DNA from: Ceratotherium simum simum
Lineage: Eukaryota > Chordata > Mammalia > Perissodactyla > Rhinocerotidae
Length of the DNA: 64,000 bases
Direction of reading: 5' to 3'
NCBI RefSeq assembly: GCF_000283155.1
Contig: NW_004454206.1
Span: forward strand, 17,965,950 to 18,029,949
Position numbers and translations under genes: made by a program. Below are positions 45,845 to 58,639 of the stretch, piece after piece. The notes beneath the pieces are model-generated. The model had not been told where the DNA came from and searched no databases. It saw only the letters and a program-made list of their open reading frames with translations. Each line of letters opens with the position of its first letter. The first letter of the stretch is position 1.

Positions 45845-47135
45845 CACCTCCCACTCTCATATTTTATTCCCTCTAATCTGAAAAGCTTCTTATCAAGGTC
45901 ACCAGTGACCAACCTATTTAATACCAAGCCCTATGATCAATTTTCAGTCCCCACCTTCCTTGACCTCTCAGCAACATTTGACACAGTTGATGACAGTCTC
46001 CTCCTTGAAACTCTTTCTTCACTTGGGTTTCCAGATTTTCCTCCTGCTTCATTGGCTTGCTCCTTCTCAATTTCATTTGCTTACCCATCCTCCTCTTCCT
46101 GACTTCTAAGTAATAGAGTGTCCTACAGCACAACCTTTGTCCTTCTTTTTTTATCCACACTCTATCCCTAGGTGATCTCATCCAGTTCTGTGTCTTTTAA
46201 ATACTATCTAGACGGTGATAACTCCAGAATTTATATCTTCCGCCCTGATCTCTTTCCTGAATACCAGATTCATGTATGAAACTGCTTGCTTCACAGTGCT
46301 ACTTGGATTAAGAAGTATAACTTTAAATTTCCCTCCCAAACCTACTGCTTCCTCAGTGTTTCCTCTTATCATATAGTAACTCTATTTACCCATTTGATCA
46401 GATTTAAAACTTAGGAATCATCTTTAATTCTTCCCTTTTCCTTCCACCCTTCTTCCAGTCTATTATCAAGCCCTGTTGTCTCTTTCTTCAAAATACATCC
46501 TCAACCTGACCACTTCTCATTGCTTCCACTGCATTAAGATAAGACTTTTACAGTGCTTAGCACAGAACTTGGAAAACATCTCTCTTAGACACCTTATCCT
46601 ATCCATCAGCAAATCCTGTTAACCCTGAATCAAAATATATCCTGAATTTCATTGCTTCTCATAACTCCTAGCTGAAGTCATCCTCATCTGCAGCCTGGAA
46701 TATGGCCAGAGCTTCCTAACTGGTCCCCCTACTCTCCACTTTCATGCTTGCCCCCTGACAGTGCAGAGTGATATTTCAAAAACATAAATCAGATGAGTCA
46801 CTTCTCCATATAGGACTCTTCATTGGTTTTCCAATATACCTAAATTAAAATCTAAAGTCCCTACTCTGACTTGCAAAGCTGTACATGATCTGGGCAATGT
46901 CTACCTCTCTGAGTGTTTATCCTGCTACTCTCCCTTTCATTCTCTCTACCTGAGTCACACTGATCATCTTACTACTCTATGAACACAGATCTGATCTTGC
47001 CCCAAATGTTGCACTTGATGATTCCTGCATTTGTAATGCACATTATCATTGAAATTCACATGGTTCACTTTCTCCTCTCATTTAGGCCTGAAATGTTAAC
47101 TTTTTAGAAGGTCCTCTCTGCCCAATCCATCTCAG
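45845..47135 (+). mobile_element. L2 LINE, sense, with an internally repeated segment
   Basis: Sense L2 with ORF blocks in order: 'ccttgacctctcagcaacatttgacacagttgatga' (in parts, 45957-45992, encoding the DLSATFDTVD stretch of the reverse transcriptase), 'ggtgatctcatccagttctg', 'aacttaggaatcatcttta', 'cctgacagtgcagagtgata' and 'tgtacatgatctgggcaatg'. The block around 'tattatcaagccctgttgtc..catcctcaacctgacc' appears twice (46455-46535 and 46598-46675). Frames are broken; 45905-46102 is a remnant of the real one. Confidence 0.85.
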
Positions 47136-47159
47136 AACTTAGTGATAAATTTTACCAAA

Positions 47160-47390
47160 AAGGATGACCTAATGTAATCAGATCAACTGCCTGGAGGCAG
47201 CTGATCTGGTACAGCCATCTCATGGAAGGTTGAATAGCCTTATAAAGCTCAAGCTTTGCATTCAGATATCATAGGTTCAGTACTTGGAACAACCATCCAA
47301 TAATCAAATGACTGGGCCTCAGTTTCCTCATCTGTAAGTGAGGAATGAAATTAGAAGTACACATTGTTTTTGTGAAAGAGTTGATAAGTA
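47160..47390 (+). mobile_element. MIR SINE, sense
   Basis: 'gggcctcagtttcctcatctgtaagtgagg' (in parts, about 47317-47343) is the MIR core; the diverged head precedes it. Confidence 0.75.
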
Positions 47391-47419
47391 GACTGACCAA
47401 ATAATTTATCATCCAAACA

Positions 47420-50400
47420 GGGATACTTTAAGAGATAATAAGGACACTTTTTTATTTTCTCTGTGTTTTATTTTTTAAATTATCGTAAAGCAAAATTGAC
47501 TTTTTCCATTGGTGTACAATTCTATGAATTTTAACGTGAAAAGTTCTATGATTTTTTAAATTGTGCACAAATTTGTGTTAACAGCATCACAATCAGTATA
47601 CAGAACACCTCAATAAACTCTCTTGTGTTATGCCTTTATAGTTATTGTCCCCCATAACTACCCCGCTGGCGATCATTGATGTGTTCTCTATCACTATAGT
47701 TTTGCTTTTTGGAATTTCATATAAATGGAATCACACAGTATATAACCTTGATATTGACTTTTATATTCAGCATAATTCCCTTGAGATCCACCCAAGTTGT
47801 TGTGTTTATCAATAGTTAGTTATTTTATTACTGAGGAGTAGTCCATTGAATGGATATACCACAGTTTGTTTTATCCATTCACCTACTGAAGGACACTTAG
47901 GTTCTTCCAGTGTTTGGCAATTATGAATAAAGCTGCTATAAACAGTCACGTACAGGTTTTTGTGTGAACATAAGTTTTCATTTCTTTAGGGCAGCGGTCA
48001 GCAAACTACATACAGCACTCATGTCAAGTCTGGATTACCACCTGTTTTCGTAAATGTTTCATTGGAATACAGCCACACTCATTCATTTACATATTGTCTA
48101 TGGCTGCTTTTGTATTACAACAGCAGAATTAAATAGTTGTAACAGAGACTATATGACCTGCAAAGTCTAAAATATTGACTATCCACCTCTCTATAGAAAA
48201 AGATCGCCAATTCTTGCTCTGGAGTAAATACCCAGGAGTGGTACAACTGGGTCATATGGTAAGTGTTTGGGTAACTTTTTAAGACATTGTCAAACCATTT
48301 TTCAGAGTGGCTATACTAGTTTGTATTCCCACCAGAAGTGTGTGAGAGTTCCAGTTGCTTTGCATCCTCATCAGCACTTGATAATGTTAGTGTTTTTTAT
48401 TTCAGCCATTCTAATAGTTGTGTAGTGGTATCTCATTGTGGTTGTAATTTGCATTTCCCTAATGACTAATGACATTCAACATCTTTTCATACGCTTATTT
48501 TCCATCCTTACATCATCTTTGGTGAAGTGTCTGCTCAAGTCCTTTGCCCATTTTTTAATTAGATTGTCCATTTTCTTATTGCTGAGTTTTGAGAGTTCTT
48601 TATATGTTCTGGATACATATCTTTTGTCAGATATAAGATTTGCAAATATGTTGTCCTAGTCTGTAATTTGTCTTTTTTTCCTCTTAACAAACAGTCTCTT
48701 TAACAGAGGAAAAGTTTTAAATTTTGATGAACTTCAATTTATTATTTTTTTTCTTTTATGGATTGTATTTTTGGTGTCATGTCTGAGAACTCTTCACCTA
48801 AACTCATGTCACGAAGATGTTCTCCTTTGTTTTCTTCTGAAAGTTTTATAATTTTATGTTTTATTTAAATCTATGATCCATTTTGAAATAAGCCTAGTAT
48901 AAGGTGTGAGGTAGGTTAAAGTTAAGGTTTTTTGCATATAGATGATCAGTTGTTCCAAAATCATTTGTTGAAAAGACTGTCCTTTCTCCATTAGATTTCT
49001 TTTACACCTTTGTCAAAACTAAATAGCCATATTTGTCTTTTTCTAGACTCTCTAGTTTGTCTATTGTTCTACGTGTCTCTCTCTCCTCCAATGCCACACT
49101 TTCTTGATTACTGTAGCTATATAGCAAGCATTAATATCAATTAGAATGATTCCTCTAATTTTACTCTTCTTTTTCAAAATTGCTTTAGTTATTCTACTTC
49201 ATTTTCCCTTCCACATAAATTTTAGAATCATTTTGCCTACATTTACAAAAAATACTGATGATATTTTTATTGGCATTGTTTTAAAACTATTGAGCAATTT
49301 GGGGAGAATTAACATCCTTAATACGTTGAGTCTTCCAATCCATGAACACAGTATGTCTTTCCATGTATTTAGTTCTTCTCTGAGTTCTTTCTCAGCTTTT
49401 TGTATTTTTCAGCATACAGATTATGTAGATGTTTTATTAGATTTATTTAATAGCTATAGGGCTATAATATAAGAGTTCATATTGGGTGAGTTTGGGTGGT
49501 TTGTGGTTTTCAAAGAATTGGTCTGTTTCATCTGAGTTGTTCAATTTATGTACATAAAGTTGTTAATACTATTCTCTTATTATTCTTTTCATGTCTCTGG
49601 GGTCTTTAGTGATAGCCTCTTTTTCATTTCTGATATTGGTAACTTGTGTCTTCTCTCTTTTTTCCCCAGATATTTACAATTTCTGGTGCTCTTCCTTCAT
49701 TCCTGATGTTTCAGGTTTCCCTTTGGTATAATTTCCCTTCTGTCTGAAGAACTTCCTTTAGCAATTCTTTTAGAGCAGGTCTTTTGGCTCCAAATTATCT
49801 TAGTTTTTCTACATCTGAGAATGTCTCTATTTCACCTTTATTCTTGAAGGATATTTTCTCAGAATATAGAATTCTGGATTGACAGTTCTTTTCTTCTAAG
49901 ACTTTAAAAATGTTCTACACTTTTTATCTGGCCACCATGGTTTCTAATGAGAAATCCATGGTCTTGTGAGAAACAATTGTTCTACTATAAGTAATGCCTC
50001 ATTTTTTTCTGGCTGCTTTCAAGATTTTTCCTTGTCTTTTTTTTTTTTTTTTTAGCAGTTTGATTATACTGTTTCTACACTTGAAGTTTTTGGGTTTATT
50101 CTGTTTGGGGTTCATTCAGTTTCTTGAATTTGTAGGTCTTTTATAGAAATGGGGAAGTTTTTGACTATTATTTCTTCAAGTATGTTTCAGCACCACATTC
50201 TTTCTATTTTTCTTCTAGGACTCCGATGACATGAATATTAGACATTTTATTGTAATCTCACAGGTCTCTTTGGCTCTGTTTATTTTTTTTTCACTCTTTT
50301 TTTCTATCTGCTGTTTAGACTTGATAATTTCTATTGATATATCTTCAAGTTCACTAACTCTTTCCTCTGTCACCTCCATTCTGCTATTGAATATATCAAA

Positions 50401-51110
50401 TGAGGTTTTAAAATTTCAGTTGTATTTTTAAGTCCTAAAATTTTCACTTGGTTCTTTATATATTCTACTTTTTTGTAGATACTTTTAATTTTAACTGGCA
50501 TTTCAAGAGTGTTTGTGATTGCTATTGCTAGCATTTTTATTATAGGTGTTTAAAGTCTGCGTCAGAAAATTCTATTATCTATGTCATCTTGTTGGCACCT
50601 GTTGATTGTCTTTTTCCATGTGAGTTGAGATTTCTGAGGTTCTTCATATGCTGAGTAATTTTGGATTGTTTCTTGGACATTATGAATATTATATTATGGG
50701 ACTGGGTTTTTTTTAAATACTATAAAGGATGTTGATATTTTTGTTTTAGCAGGTACTTGAACAGGTTAAGATATTTTTGTGATAGCACATATTTGACCTG
50801 ATTTGATTCAGGCTGCAAGTTTCAACCTATCTTCTGTGGGCTATTGTACCAATATCAGTTCAGTCGTTGAGGGCTGTGCAGGTTATTTGGAACTGTCTCT
50901 CATGTGCGCCACCCAGTGGTCAATTTGGGACCTAGGTGGAGGTCTAGCTGTTAGCTCAGTCCTTAAAGTCTTTGGTATCCTAGATCAGATCCATGCATGC
51001 ACAGGTTGAGGGTGAAGCTAGGAGTTCAAAAACAGCTTTATTGGATCTCTTTACCAAGCTCCTCCCTCTCTGCTATTGCCCTAGTATTTTCTGGTTCCTG
51101 GGGGCTCCAG
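47420..51110 (-). mobile_element. L1M, long antisense copy, interrupted by a MITE
   Basis: About 3.7 kb of antisense L1M with the 3' end at the left. The 3' UTR runs from 47450. The ORF2 C-terminus shows as 'atgaataaagctgctataaa' and 'gtatctcattgtggttgtaa', and earlier ORF parts follow to about 49500 ('ctgtagctatatagcaagca'). From about 49670 the sequence ('ttctggtgctcttccttcat', 'gagaatgtctctatttcacc') matches an upstream old-L1 region. The MITE at 47992-48216 splits it. Frames at 48438-48659 and 49146-49472 are shadows. Confidence 0.85.
47992..48216. mobile_element. hAT-Charlie MITE (CAGCGGTCAGCAAAC type)
   Basis: Begins 'cagcggtcagcaaacta', contains 'attggaatacagccacactc' and 'ttgtctatggctgcttttgt', and ends 'agatcgccaattcttg'. 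This is the 'GGGGTCGGCAAAC' family, MER58-like by memory. It lies in the L1 phrase 'tctttagg|gtaaatac' with an eroded 8-bp duplication. Confidence 0.85.
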
Positions 51111-53385
51111 AAAAAAAAGTAGTTTTAATAATTATGTCAGGAGAACAGGCATAAACTGGGACTATTTCAGCAAATTGAGTCATATGGTTAGGGTGCATTA
51201 ATAAAGAACATGGGAATGGGAAGCAACAAAGCTACTCTACGGCTAACAGGGAGAAAAGACTTCCAGGTATAAACCAGCTAAAATTTGTATTGCCTAAATA
51301 GTATGGAATCATGAGTTACAGCCATACATTTGTGGGACATAAGTGAAGCGTACAGACCAACATGACATTCAGAAAGGGGACGGTACTAAGGGAGTAAAAA
51401 CACATTGTTAAAGCCCAGTACAGCAAATAACTAGAAAAGGGTACAAATGGAGAGATCATAGCTATAGAGGTTGGCTTTCTCCTGACCATTGGGAGTGGGG
51501 ATAAATTTACCAGGAAGATAATGAAACTTCAGCTTCAGGGCCTCTCACATTATAGGTCCCTTCCAGACCCTACTCCAATTTTTATACATGTAATTTTGTA
51601 TTCTTTGTCTTACTACCACTCCACATTTTTAAAGTTTTAGGTACTATAAAACCTGGATCTACTCTGACCTGGTAGCAGTTCCCCTCTGAATAATGTACAG
51701 GGAAGCCTTCTACCTTCACACTCTTTCTTCCTTTCAAAATTTACCCTATTCTTGGCTCTAAATACAAATTATACACCCAGAGAATAAAGGGAAACTTGGG
51801 TAATTGTTGGGTCCTATCCAGAATGAAAAGGCCACCATGATGGTAACTAAATTTCATTCTCAAGCACAGACAAGACAGTGATCAAGCATCTTTTACATCC
51901 TTGCCTGAAGTTTTTGGTCATATATCAAAACTTTTGTTAATGATTGTATTTTACACTTGTTTCTGGGAGTTTTAAAACTCTGGTGGGAAAACAATGAGCC
52001 ACTACAAGTGTCTATAGCAGGAAAATTATACAATTAGAAGGGTTCTTCAAGATTACTCAAGTAACGGGTATAGAATGCTTTGGTGGGAGAAAGAGTTTGA
52101 AGACAGGGATAAAAGTTGACAATTTATTTACTTATTTATTTTTTCATTTTTTTATTTGAGAAAAGTTGCTAATTTAGTCTAACTATGTAGACAAGAGACA
52201 ATGAGGGTCTGTGGCAGACAGAATAAATTCTAAACCTGAATAATATTTATTCTTTGCAGGCTTAAAGGACTTACAATTCTCTTCCTTTTCATGAAATCTC
52301 ATTATCAGAAGCCTATAGGATAGATTAACATGTTTGGTGAACAATAAGAATTATCCTCATAAAAGGGTTGAAATGATATTAGTGTGTTTCAGAAATTACA
52401 TGACTTAGATTCTGTTGCTAAGATTAAATTCTATATATATCATTTCCTCATACAAGTAGGAGAAAAATGACTCGCTACTTAATGATCAGTTACGAAGTAG
52501 TGCATCCACTTTTCAACAATTTGACTGCTTTGTGGGCCCTCCAAGAGAATAGATAAAGAAATTATAAGAAATATGGTTCAAGTGCACTGAGTGAAGTCCT
52601 AGGGAATTTGGAATCCACCTCCTACCCCAAGTGCCTCAATGGCAGATGTAATGAGCAGTTAACAGGGTTGCAACCCTTTTTCAACCAGAGTGACATTACT
52701 TCTACTAGCTTTATATATTGGAATTCCTTATAAGATTTCATTCGAACAAGGGCTTTAATGGATAAACAAATTTGAAAATCACGGATAAAGAAATTCTTAA
52801 CAATTTATTCATTTATAATTAAGAACTATGAATAATTTTTCATGTATCTAAAATTTATTTTTGTACAAATGGAAACAACATACAGTTATTTAATTTGGAT
52901 ATATTTGCTTTAAACAAAACAAACAGAATCATGAATCTTTTCTAGGACCTTCTTGAGAAAATATACTCTATCTTGTTTTTTTGGGCTATATTCTAGTACA
53001 GAAATGAAAATACTTGTTGTGGAAATTTTTATTTCTTTTATATTAATATGTCTATATAATTTATAAATGCTACTACAATAAGTGTGCATTTTATGAAGAA
53101 ATGAACAAGAAAATGTATGGTAACATAAAATGTGAAAACTATAAAAGAAAATATAAGTGACTATTATATCGGAAGAATGTTATTTTCTGTTTCTTGAGAA
53201 TAAAGTATTTGAGAAGAATTTCTTTGACATAGAAGAGACTATAGGTATTATTGGTCCCAATTAAAAAATTTCTCTAAATTACCTCCACTTCTTAGTCATT
53301 GGGCCTTTCAGGAGGAATCCACATTATCACAAAACAGCTCATTATAACTATTAATTTCTATTTTTTTTAGTAAGTTTTTCCAACA
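51111..53385. other. no recognisable feature
   Basis: About 2.3 kb, AT-rich, with no assigned repeat, exon or RNA gene. A T-rich run lies at 52120-52160. Confidence 0.45.
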
Positions 53386-53640
53386 TGTTGAGTAAAATTT
53401 TGCATCTCTATTATTTGGCTCTATTTCTGTTACCAAGCAGTGGGCTTGTTCTGCTTGCCGCAAGACTTAGTCAAAAAGCCAGGAGGCAAGTCAGTGGAAT
53501 AGAAAGGGTTTATTCATTTTTGCCAGCAAAGACAGAAGATGGTGGACTAGTGTCCTTAAAGCCCATCTTCCAGAACAAAGACTACAGGCTAATTATATAG
53601 GGGCTGGTCTCTGGGTGGGGCAGACATCTGGTCTTAGTTC
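53386..53640 (-). mobile_element. possible LTR fragment, antisense
   Basis: 'aatagaaagggtttattcatttttgccagcaaagacagaagatggtggac' in parts looks like the antisense of an LTR polyadenylation region ('TTTATT' against AATAAA). The surrounding order is LTR-like, but the family is unknown. Confidence 0.35.
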
Positions 53641-53795
53641 CTGATAATCTTTTGTTTTACTAGATATGCATCAGAGACAAGAGAAATGCTGTATACCCTT
53701 ATTTAGTTTAAAGATAATAAGAACAAAATCTTTAATATGTAAAGATTACTGTTTACGTGAGTGGCGCCAACATTTCCATACTGTTAACCAAACAG
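53641..53795. other. no recognisable feature
   Basis: Short unassigned stretch. Confidence 0.4.
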
Positions 53796-53965
53796 AATTA
53801 TAATCATTTTTATTCATTTATTTACCCATTAATTTATCCAACCTTTATTTATTTATCATTTCCCACATGCCAGGTATTGTGCTGGGTGCCAGGGATACAG
53901 CACTGAACAAGATAGACATAGGCTCTGCTCTTTGGAATATACAGATATTCAGGAAAAGGATCATT
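53796..53965 (-). mobile_element. L2 3' end, antisense
   Basis: 'tcccacatgccaggtattgtgctgggtgccagggatacagc' in parts, after a TTTATT-rich start, is the L2 3' end read backwards. Confidence 0.75.
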
Positions 53966-54953
53966 TGGAAATACATCAGATATTAGAAATAACAACTATG
54001 TCTCACTTCCTCACATGGTGCAATAAACTTAATTGCTCCTCACGCTTCACTCCACACTCTTCCTCTATAAACCTAGAGAATTGGAATCAGAAAAAATTCA
54101 TTTGAGGCTGATACCACCCATCCAGGATCAGTGTGTTGGAGCCATTCACAGCTAACATGGTAGATCCTGTTATATAAATCAAGTTCTAGAAGGATCAAAT
54201 GCTGTTACGCACTGTTATCTCACTATTATTGTTTTGCTAGGAACAGGGTCATAGTAACAGGAAAAAAATGCTTTCCTCCTAAGATACTTGCCCTTCTTTT
54301 CCTCAGGGGGCAAAAATGTGACTGCTTTCTTTGGTGAGAGAAGCTTTCTTCTTAAGTAGGTAGTGAGGTCCTCACTGGTGGGGATGCTGAATTGAGGAGA
54401 AGAGGATGGGAACACCTGCTTCCGTCACTCATCTCATGTAAGCAAAAACACACCTCTTCTCTAAAGTATGAGGTACTGGAGAAGGTAAGAGACAAGAAAA
54501 GGCTGAGGTATGTAACACTTTCCTTATAAGAAAGGGTTAAGTTTCCTGGAGACTTTGGAAGAATGATGGGACAATTATAGAAAGATAGAGGTGAGGTTAA
54601 AAGTAATATACATCAGGCCTCCTGCTAATTAGGGAATGCAAGAATCTATTTCATTCAGTCCGAGGGAAAGTATACAACAAGTAAATTGTTTTGGTTTTTT
54701 TCTTGCCTAAGTGCTTCTGCCACTAAAATCTTCCACACAGTTTGAAGTAGGGCATAACTCCCTCTCCAATGACGGCAGTGTGTCAACCCATAATTGGCAT
54801 CAGATAACATAAGGCAAGAGATGTTGAGAGACATTTCCCTGGGGCCTAGATGTTGTTAGTCATGAAAGCAGATGTTCATAACACATACTGTGGCTGTGCC
54901 AGAACTACTGAGTTCTATATCTCTAGTGATAAAGGCATACATGTGTTCTTTAA

Positions 54954-54955
<2 letters not shown>
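53966..54955. other. no recognisable feature
   Basis: About 1 kb; nothing is assigned. The 66-codon minus frame at 54215-54415 is not recognised. Confidence 0.45.

Positions 54956-55005
<50 letters not shown>
54956..55005 (+). repeat. (GT)25 microsatellite
   Basis: Uninterrupted GT dinucleotide run of 25 units. Its length and purity suggest a polymorphic locus. The poly-Cys/Val frames across it (54850-55083, 54960-55181) are artefacts. Confidence 0.98.
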
Positions 55006-55008
<3 letters not shown>

Positions 55009-55464
55009 GCATGGCTCAAGGCAAGCATCCCCTGCTGCCTGGGTCTAAGGGCAATACTGCTCTCAAGCCATCTGGCAAGATGAAGAAGTTAGCTTATCAT
55101 GAAGCTATGGCCAGCCAGGTAGCATGCTTCTTTATATTTGCTTTCACTTTATGCCTCACTACCCCTTTCTCTCACCCTTGATTCTTGAGATTGCATGCCT
55201 CTATAAAGTATTGGCAATAAGTATTTGCCTTAGGATTTATTTTCTGTGGAACCAAGGCTAAATTAAGATACTCTTCAAAGATTACTAGAAGTAGTTCCAT
55301 GGTCACATTGGTAGATTTTTTTCAGCTCCCTGGAAAGAAATTATTTGTACCCAATGACTAGAATGAATTTAAATACCTACTCTCACTTTTCATTTTTTGA
55401 AAATCAAGCCAACTCGCATATTGTTGTTGCAATGTCCTCACTGCAAATGTCTGTGTTTTTCCGT
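55006..55464. other. unassigned, possible LTR tail
   Basis: 55190-55270 ('ctataaagtattggcaataag', 'gccttaggatttattttctg') hints at an LTR 3' end, but the match is too weak to name. Confidence 0.3.
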
Positions 55465-55727
55465 TGACAGTTACTGAGGTCTTACCATATATTAGCCATC
55501 ATGTATTAAGCACTTTGTTTGCATTATCTCATTTAATCCAGATAACAATCTTATGAGATAGATACTATCATCTCTGTTTTACAAATGATGATATTTAGGT
55601 TTGCCTAGGTCAAATAAGTTGCCCAAGGTCACTTCTTTAGAGTCACACAGCTGGTAAACAATAGAAGTATGAGTTAAACCTCATCTCTGAATCCAGAGTC
55701 TGCACTCTTAATCAGTGTCACACTGCC
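55465..55727 (-). mobile_element. MIR SINE, antisense
   Basis: Clear antisense MIR: 'ttgcattatctcatttaatcc', 'gttgcccaaggtcacttct', 'gtcacacagctggtaaac' and 'cagagtctgcactcttaatc' in order. Confidence 0.85.
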
Positions 55728-55869
55728 TTTCTGGGATAGAAACTTCTCTAACTTTTTTTAGCACTTGGATCACAGTGATCTTCCCTGCCTCTGTTGCTAC
55801 TCTTTCACCAATGATTTGGTATCATAGATCTTTGCTCTACCTCGTCTCCTCATAGCTTTAATTGACTCT

Positions 55870-56160
55870 GGAATAGTCACAAAATGAGGCTTATCATCAC
55901 TCAAAACTCTGATCATCCAAGATTGGAAACTCTGAATTTTCCCTTCTGACCACAGCCCATTCTCCTGCTACCTATCCCATCCATGTTCCTATCAGAAATA
56001 TATTGTTGTCTATCATTGGAACCCAACCCATCTTATTTAAAAACATCCCTTTTGGTTCTACCTGCTTCACTTTCCATTGAGCCCACCTTTCCAATTATCA
56101 ACCACTGGATATACCAACCACCCTATCTCTCTCCTCTTGCTATTGAGCTTCTGAAAGCGC
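55870..56160 (+). mobile_element. L2 fragment, sense (probable)
   Basis: 'cccttctgaccacagcccattctcctgct' in parts parallels the L2 segment seen near 6460. It continues pyrimidine-rich to 56160. Confidence 0.55.
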
Positions 56161-56669
56161 TGTAGGTTGAAAAGTACAAACGTCTCATTAGCTGGGCCCT
56201 GAGGGCTTCTGAGTCATTCATTTGTTTTCAAAACATTTTTTGTTTTTGCGACGATCAGATAGTATTAGATATTGGAAATTCAGAGATAAAATAATGAGTT
56301 CTGTCTTCAAGTAGCTCACAAATAAATGGTAAATTATAATATATTTGGTTGTTGCCCTGGTCTTCTCTTAATAGCTGTGACTCAGCATGGTTCAGGAAAA
56401 CTTGAGGATTGGAGACAGTGACTTTGTCATTACACTTGGTTCAAAAAGTGTTCCCGCTTATACTAAGCCTAAACAGAGACTCTACATCCCTTCACCATGA
56501 GTCATGCCAGCATCATTCTCTTACCTCTTCCTTAATTAACATCTTGAAACATAACTTTCTTTCCATTACATGTGCTCCTCCTCCACCACGCCAGGCATAA
56601 GGATTCCCCTCAGTAGGTGCTATCTAACCATTAATTGTACCAGGGCCGAATCTGGAGGAATAACAAGAC
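56161..56669. other. no firm feature
   Basis: 56270-56340 may be a diverged antisense L2 piece ('attggaaattcagagataaaataatg'). The rest is unassigned. Confidence 0.35.
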
Positions 56670-57790
56670 CTACAGAGCAAGTTGGAAAAGAGAAGTGTGT
56701 AAAAGAGAGAGAAGAAATGTTCAGAGAGGAAGTATATGATATAGGAGAATACAGAAGTCTAGAAGTCAAAAATACTTCATAAGGAGGGAATGTCAGTTGG
56801 ATTTTTCAACTAGGAGGGTATTGGAGATCTTGTTCCAAGCATGTTCAGTAGAGTGATAGAGGTAGTAGCCACGTGGCAATGGCTTTAAAAGTAATAGGTT
56901 GAATCTGAGGTGTTTATGGTGCAGGCAGAGGGAGGCTGAAAACACAGGTCTGGAATTTAGACAAGATATTTGTGTGGAATACAAAGATCTTGGAATCAAT
57001 GATACGCAAGAATTAACTCGTGGAAAATATATGAAGTGTAGAAGAGTGTCAAGATTGGGATTGTAATGAAAAATAATGTTTAAGGTAAGAGTGGAAGGAG
57101 TTAAGTCTGTAAAGGAGACTGATACAGAGTGGCTAGAGAGGCAAGAGAATGATGGCACTCCACGGGGTGGAGAAGAGATTTCAAAGGGAGAGTAAATGAA
57201 ATTGTTAAATGTTGCAGGGAGGACATCAGACAATTAGTGAAGCATTTGTTTAATTTTACTAACTGGAAGGTCATTGGGAACCTCTGCAATAGCAGTTTCA
57301 GTAAAGAAGAGTTGTCATAAATCAGACTGTAATATGTTGAGGAAGTGAATTCATTGAGTTTAGACTACTCTTATTTTTGCAGTGAAGAGCAGGAGAAAGG
57401 CTAATATTGCCTTGAGGAAAATTCAGGGCCAAAGAAGAGATTATCATTTGATTATTTTTCGTTTATTTGTTTGTTTTAAAGATGGAAGATACAAATGGCC
57501 TTTTAGAGATCTAAGTAATTGGAGAGAGTCAATTAATGAAGTAAGATCACTATGGAAGAAGGAAACTATGAAATCTACAGCACAAGATCTTGGACTAGAT
57601 TGGGGAAAAAGAGAAACAACTCATAAACTGAAGCTGGAGGGAAGAGGCAAGGTTGATACAGATGCAGGAATAAGTGGATACATTTGTTGAGGAAGAAGCA
57701 TAATGAAGTCGTGGGAGGCCATACATTTCCGGTTGAATGTCTTCTGCGGCAGTGGGGAAGCAGGCTGGAAGAGATGGTCTGCCTTGTCAA
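56670..57790 (-). mobile_element. L2 LINE, antisense, long
   Basis: On the minus strand this is an L2 ORF segment. The plus strand shows 'ggaaggtcattgggaacctctgcaatagcagtttcagt' (in parts, 57265-57302), the complement of the conserved reverse-transcriptase-coding block, and 'gatggaagatacaaatggcc'. Minus-strand frames at 56793-57233 and 57101-57289 are remnants of its broken ORF. Confidence 0.8.
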
Positions 57791-58350
57791 CTCGCTTCAA
57801 TTTTTTGATAGCAAGTGTTGCACACATTTTAATTTCACATTTTCAAAAATCTAAACTAAAGCTTCACTCAGCTTCTCCAGAAAAGGGAAACATAATGGAT
57901 TCTTATTACATGACAGGAAAAAAATAACATGATAGGAAAAAAAAATCAGGAAAATCAAACCTTACTTTAGCTGTGAACTTTGGAGGAATCTTAGCTGTAT
58001 TAGGCTTAGAGACTTCCTTTGGCTAGGGATGGAGCATGGGACTGTGATGAAGAAATTCAGGCTGGCAGCCTACTGACATCACAAACACCTGCCAACAAAG
58101 CTTTAACCTTAGGACTGAAGTTTAGACATTGGTCAACCCTGGAGAAGCTTGGCAAAAAAAAAAAAGAGGATTTGGTTGCTTGGAATGTTATCAAGACAGC
58201 AGGATGCAGTTATCACAGTGGTTGAATAAGAAAGATAATTGTTTCCAGGAAAAAGCAAAAACCCAGTTACCAGGACAAAGCCAGAATTAGAACTTGTGAT
58301 TTGATGTTGAGTATTAAAGCAGAACTTATTAAATACTTTATGACTATAAC
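57791..58350. other. no recognisable feature
   Basis: About 560 bp, unassigned. Confidence 0.45.
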
Positions 58351-58520
58351 CCAGTGGTGCTCAATCATGGAATCATCCAAGGAGTTTTAAAAACCACGGA
58401 AGCCTGGATGTCACTCCCAGAAAGGTCTGATTTAATTGGCCTGGGAAGAGGCCTGGACATCAAGATTTTTATAAGCCTCCTTAGAGAATTCTAATGGGTA
58501 GCAAAGTGGAGAACCATGAC
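58351..58520. mobile_element. hAT MITE, MER5B-like
   Basis: 'cccagtggtgctcaatcatgg' at the left, 'gtctgatttaattggcctgg' in the middle and 'agtggagaaccatgactc' at the right match the MER5 type with CAGTGGTTCTCAA inverted ends. Confidence 0.8.
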
Positions 58521-58639
58521 TCAAACCAGAATCTGTCCCAGAGGCGGAAATGAGACTGGAGGGAACTGGAGAGGTCTTAATGTCCATATAATTCTGAATT
58601 GACTGGATAAAAACAAGTTTCATCATTTCTCTGCATCCC

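Noticed and set aside
54850..55181. Cys/Val-rich open frames over the GT repeat
   Set aside because: They are translations of the (GT)25 microsatellite and its flanks.
56793..57233. 146-codon minus-strand frame as a gene
   Set aside because: It falls in an antisense L2 copy; the frame follows the pyrimidine-rich L2 sense strand with decay.
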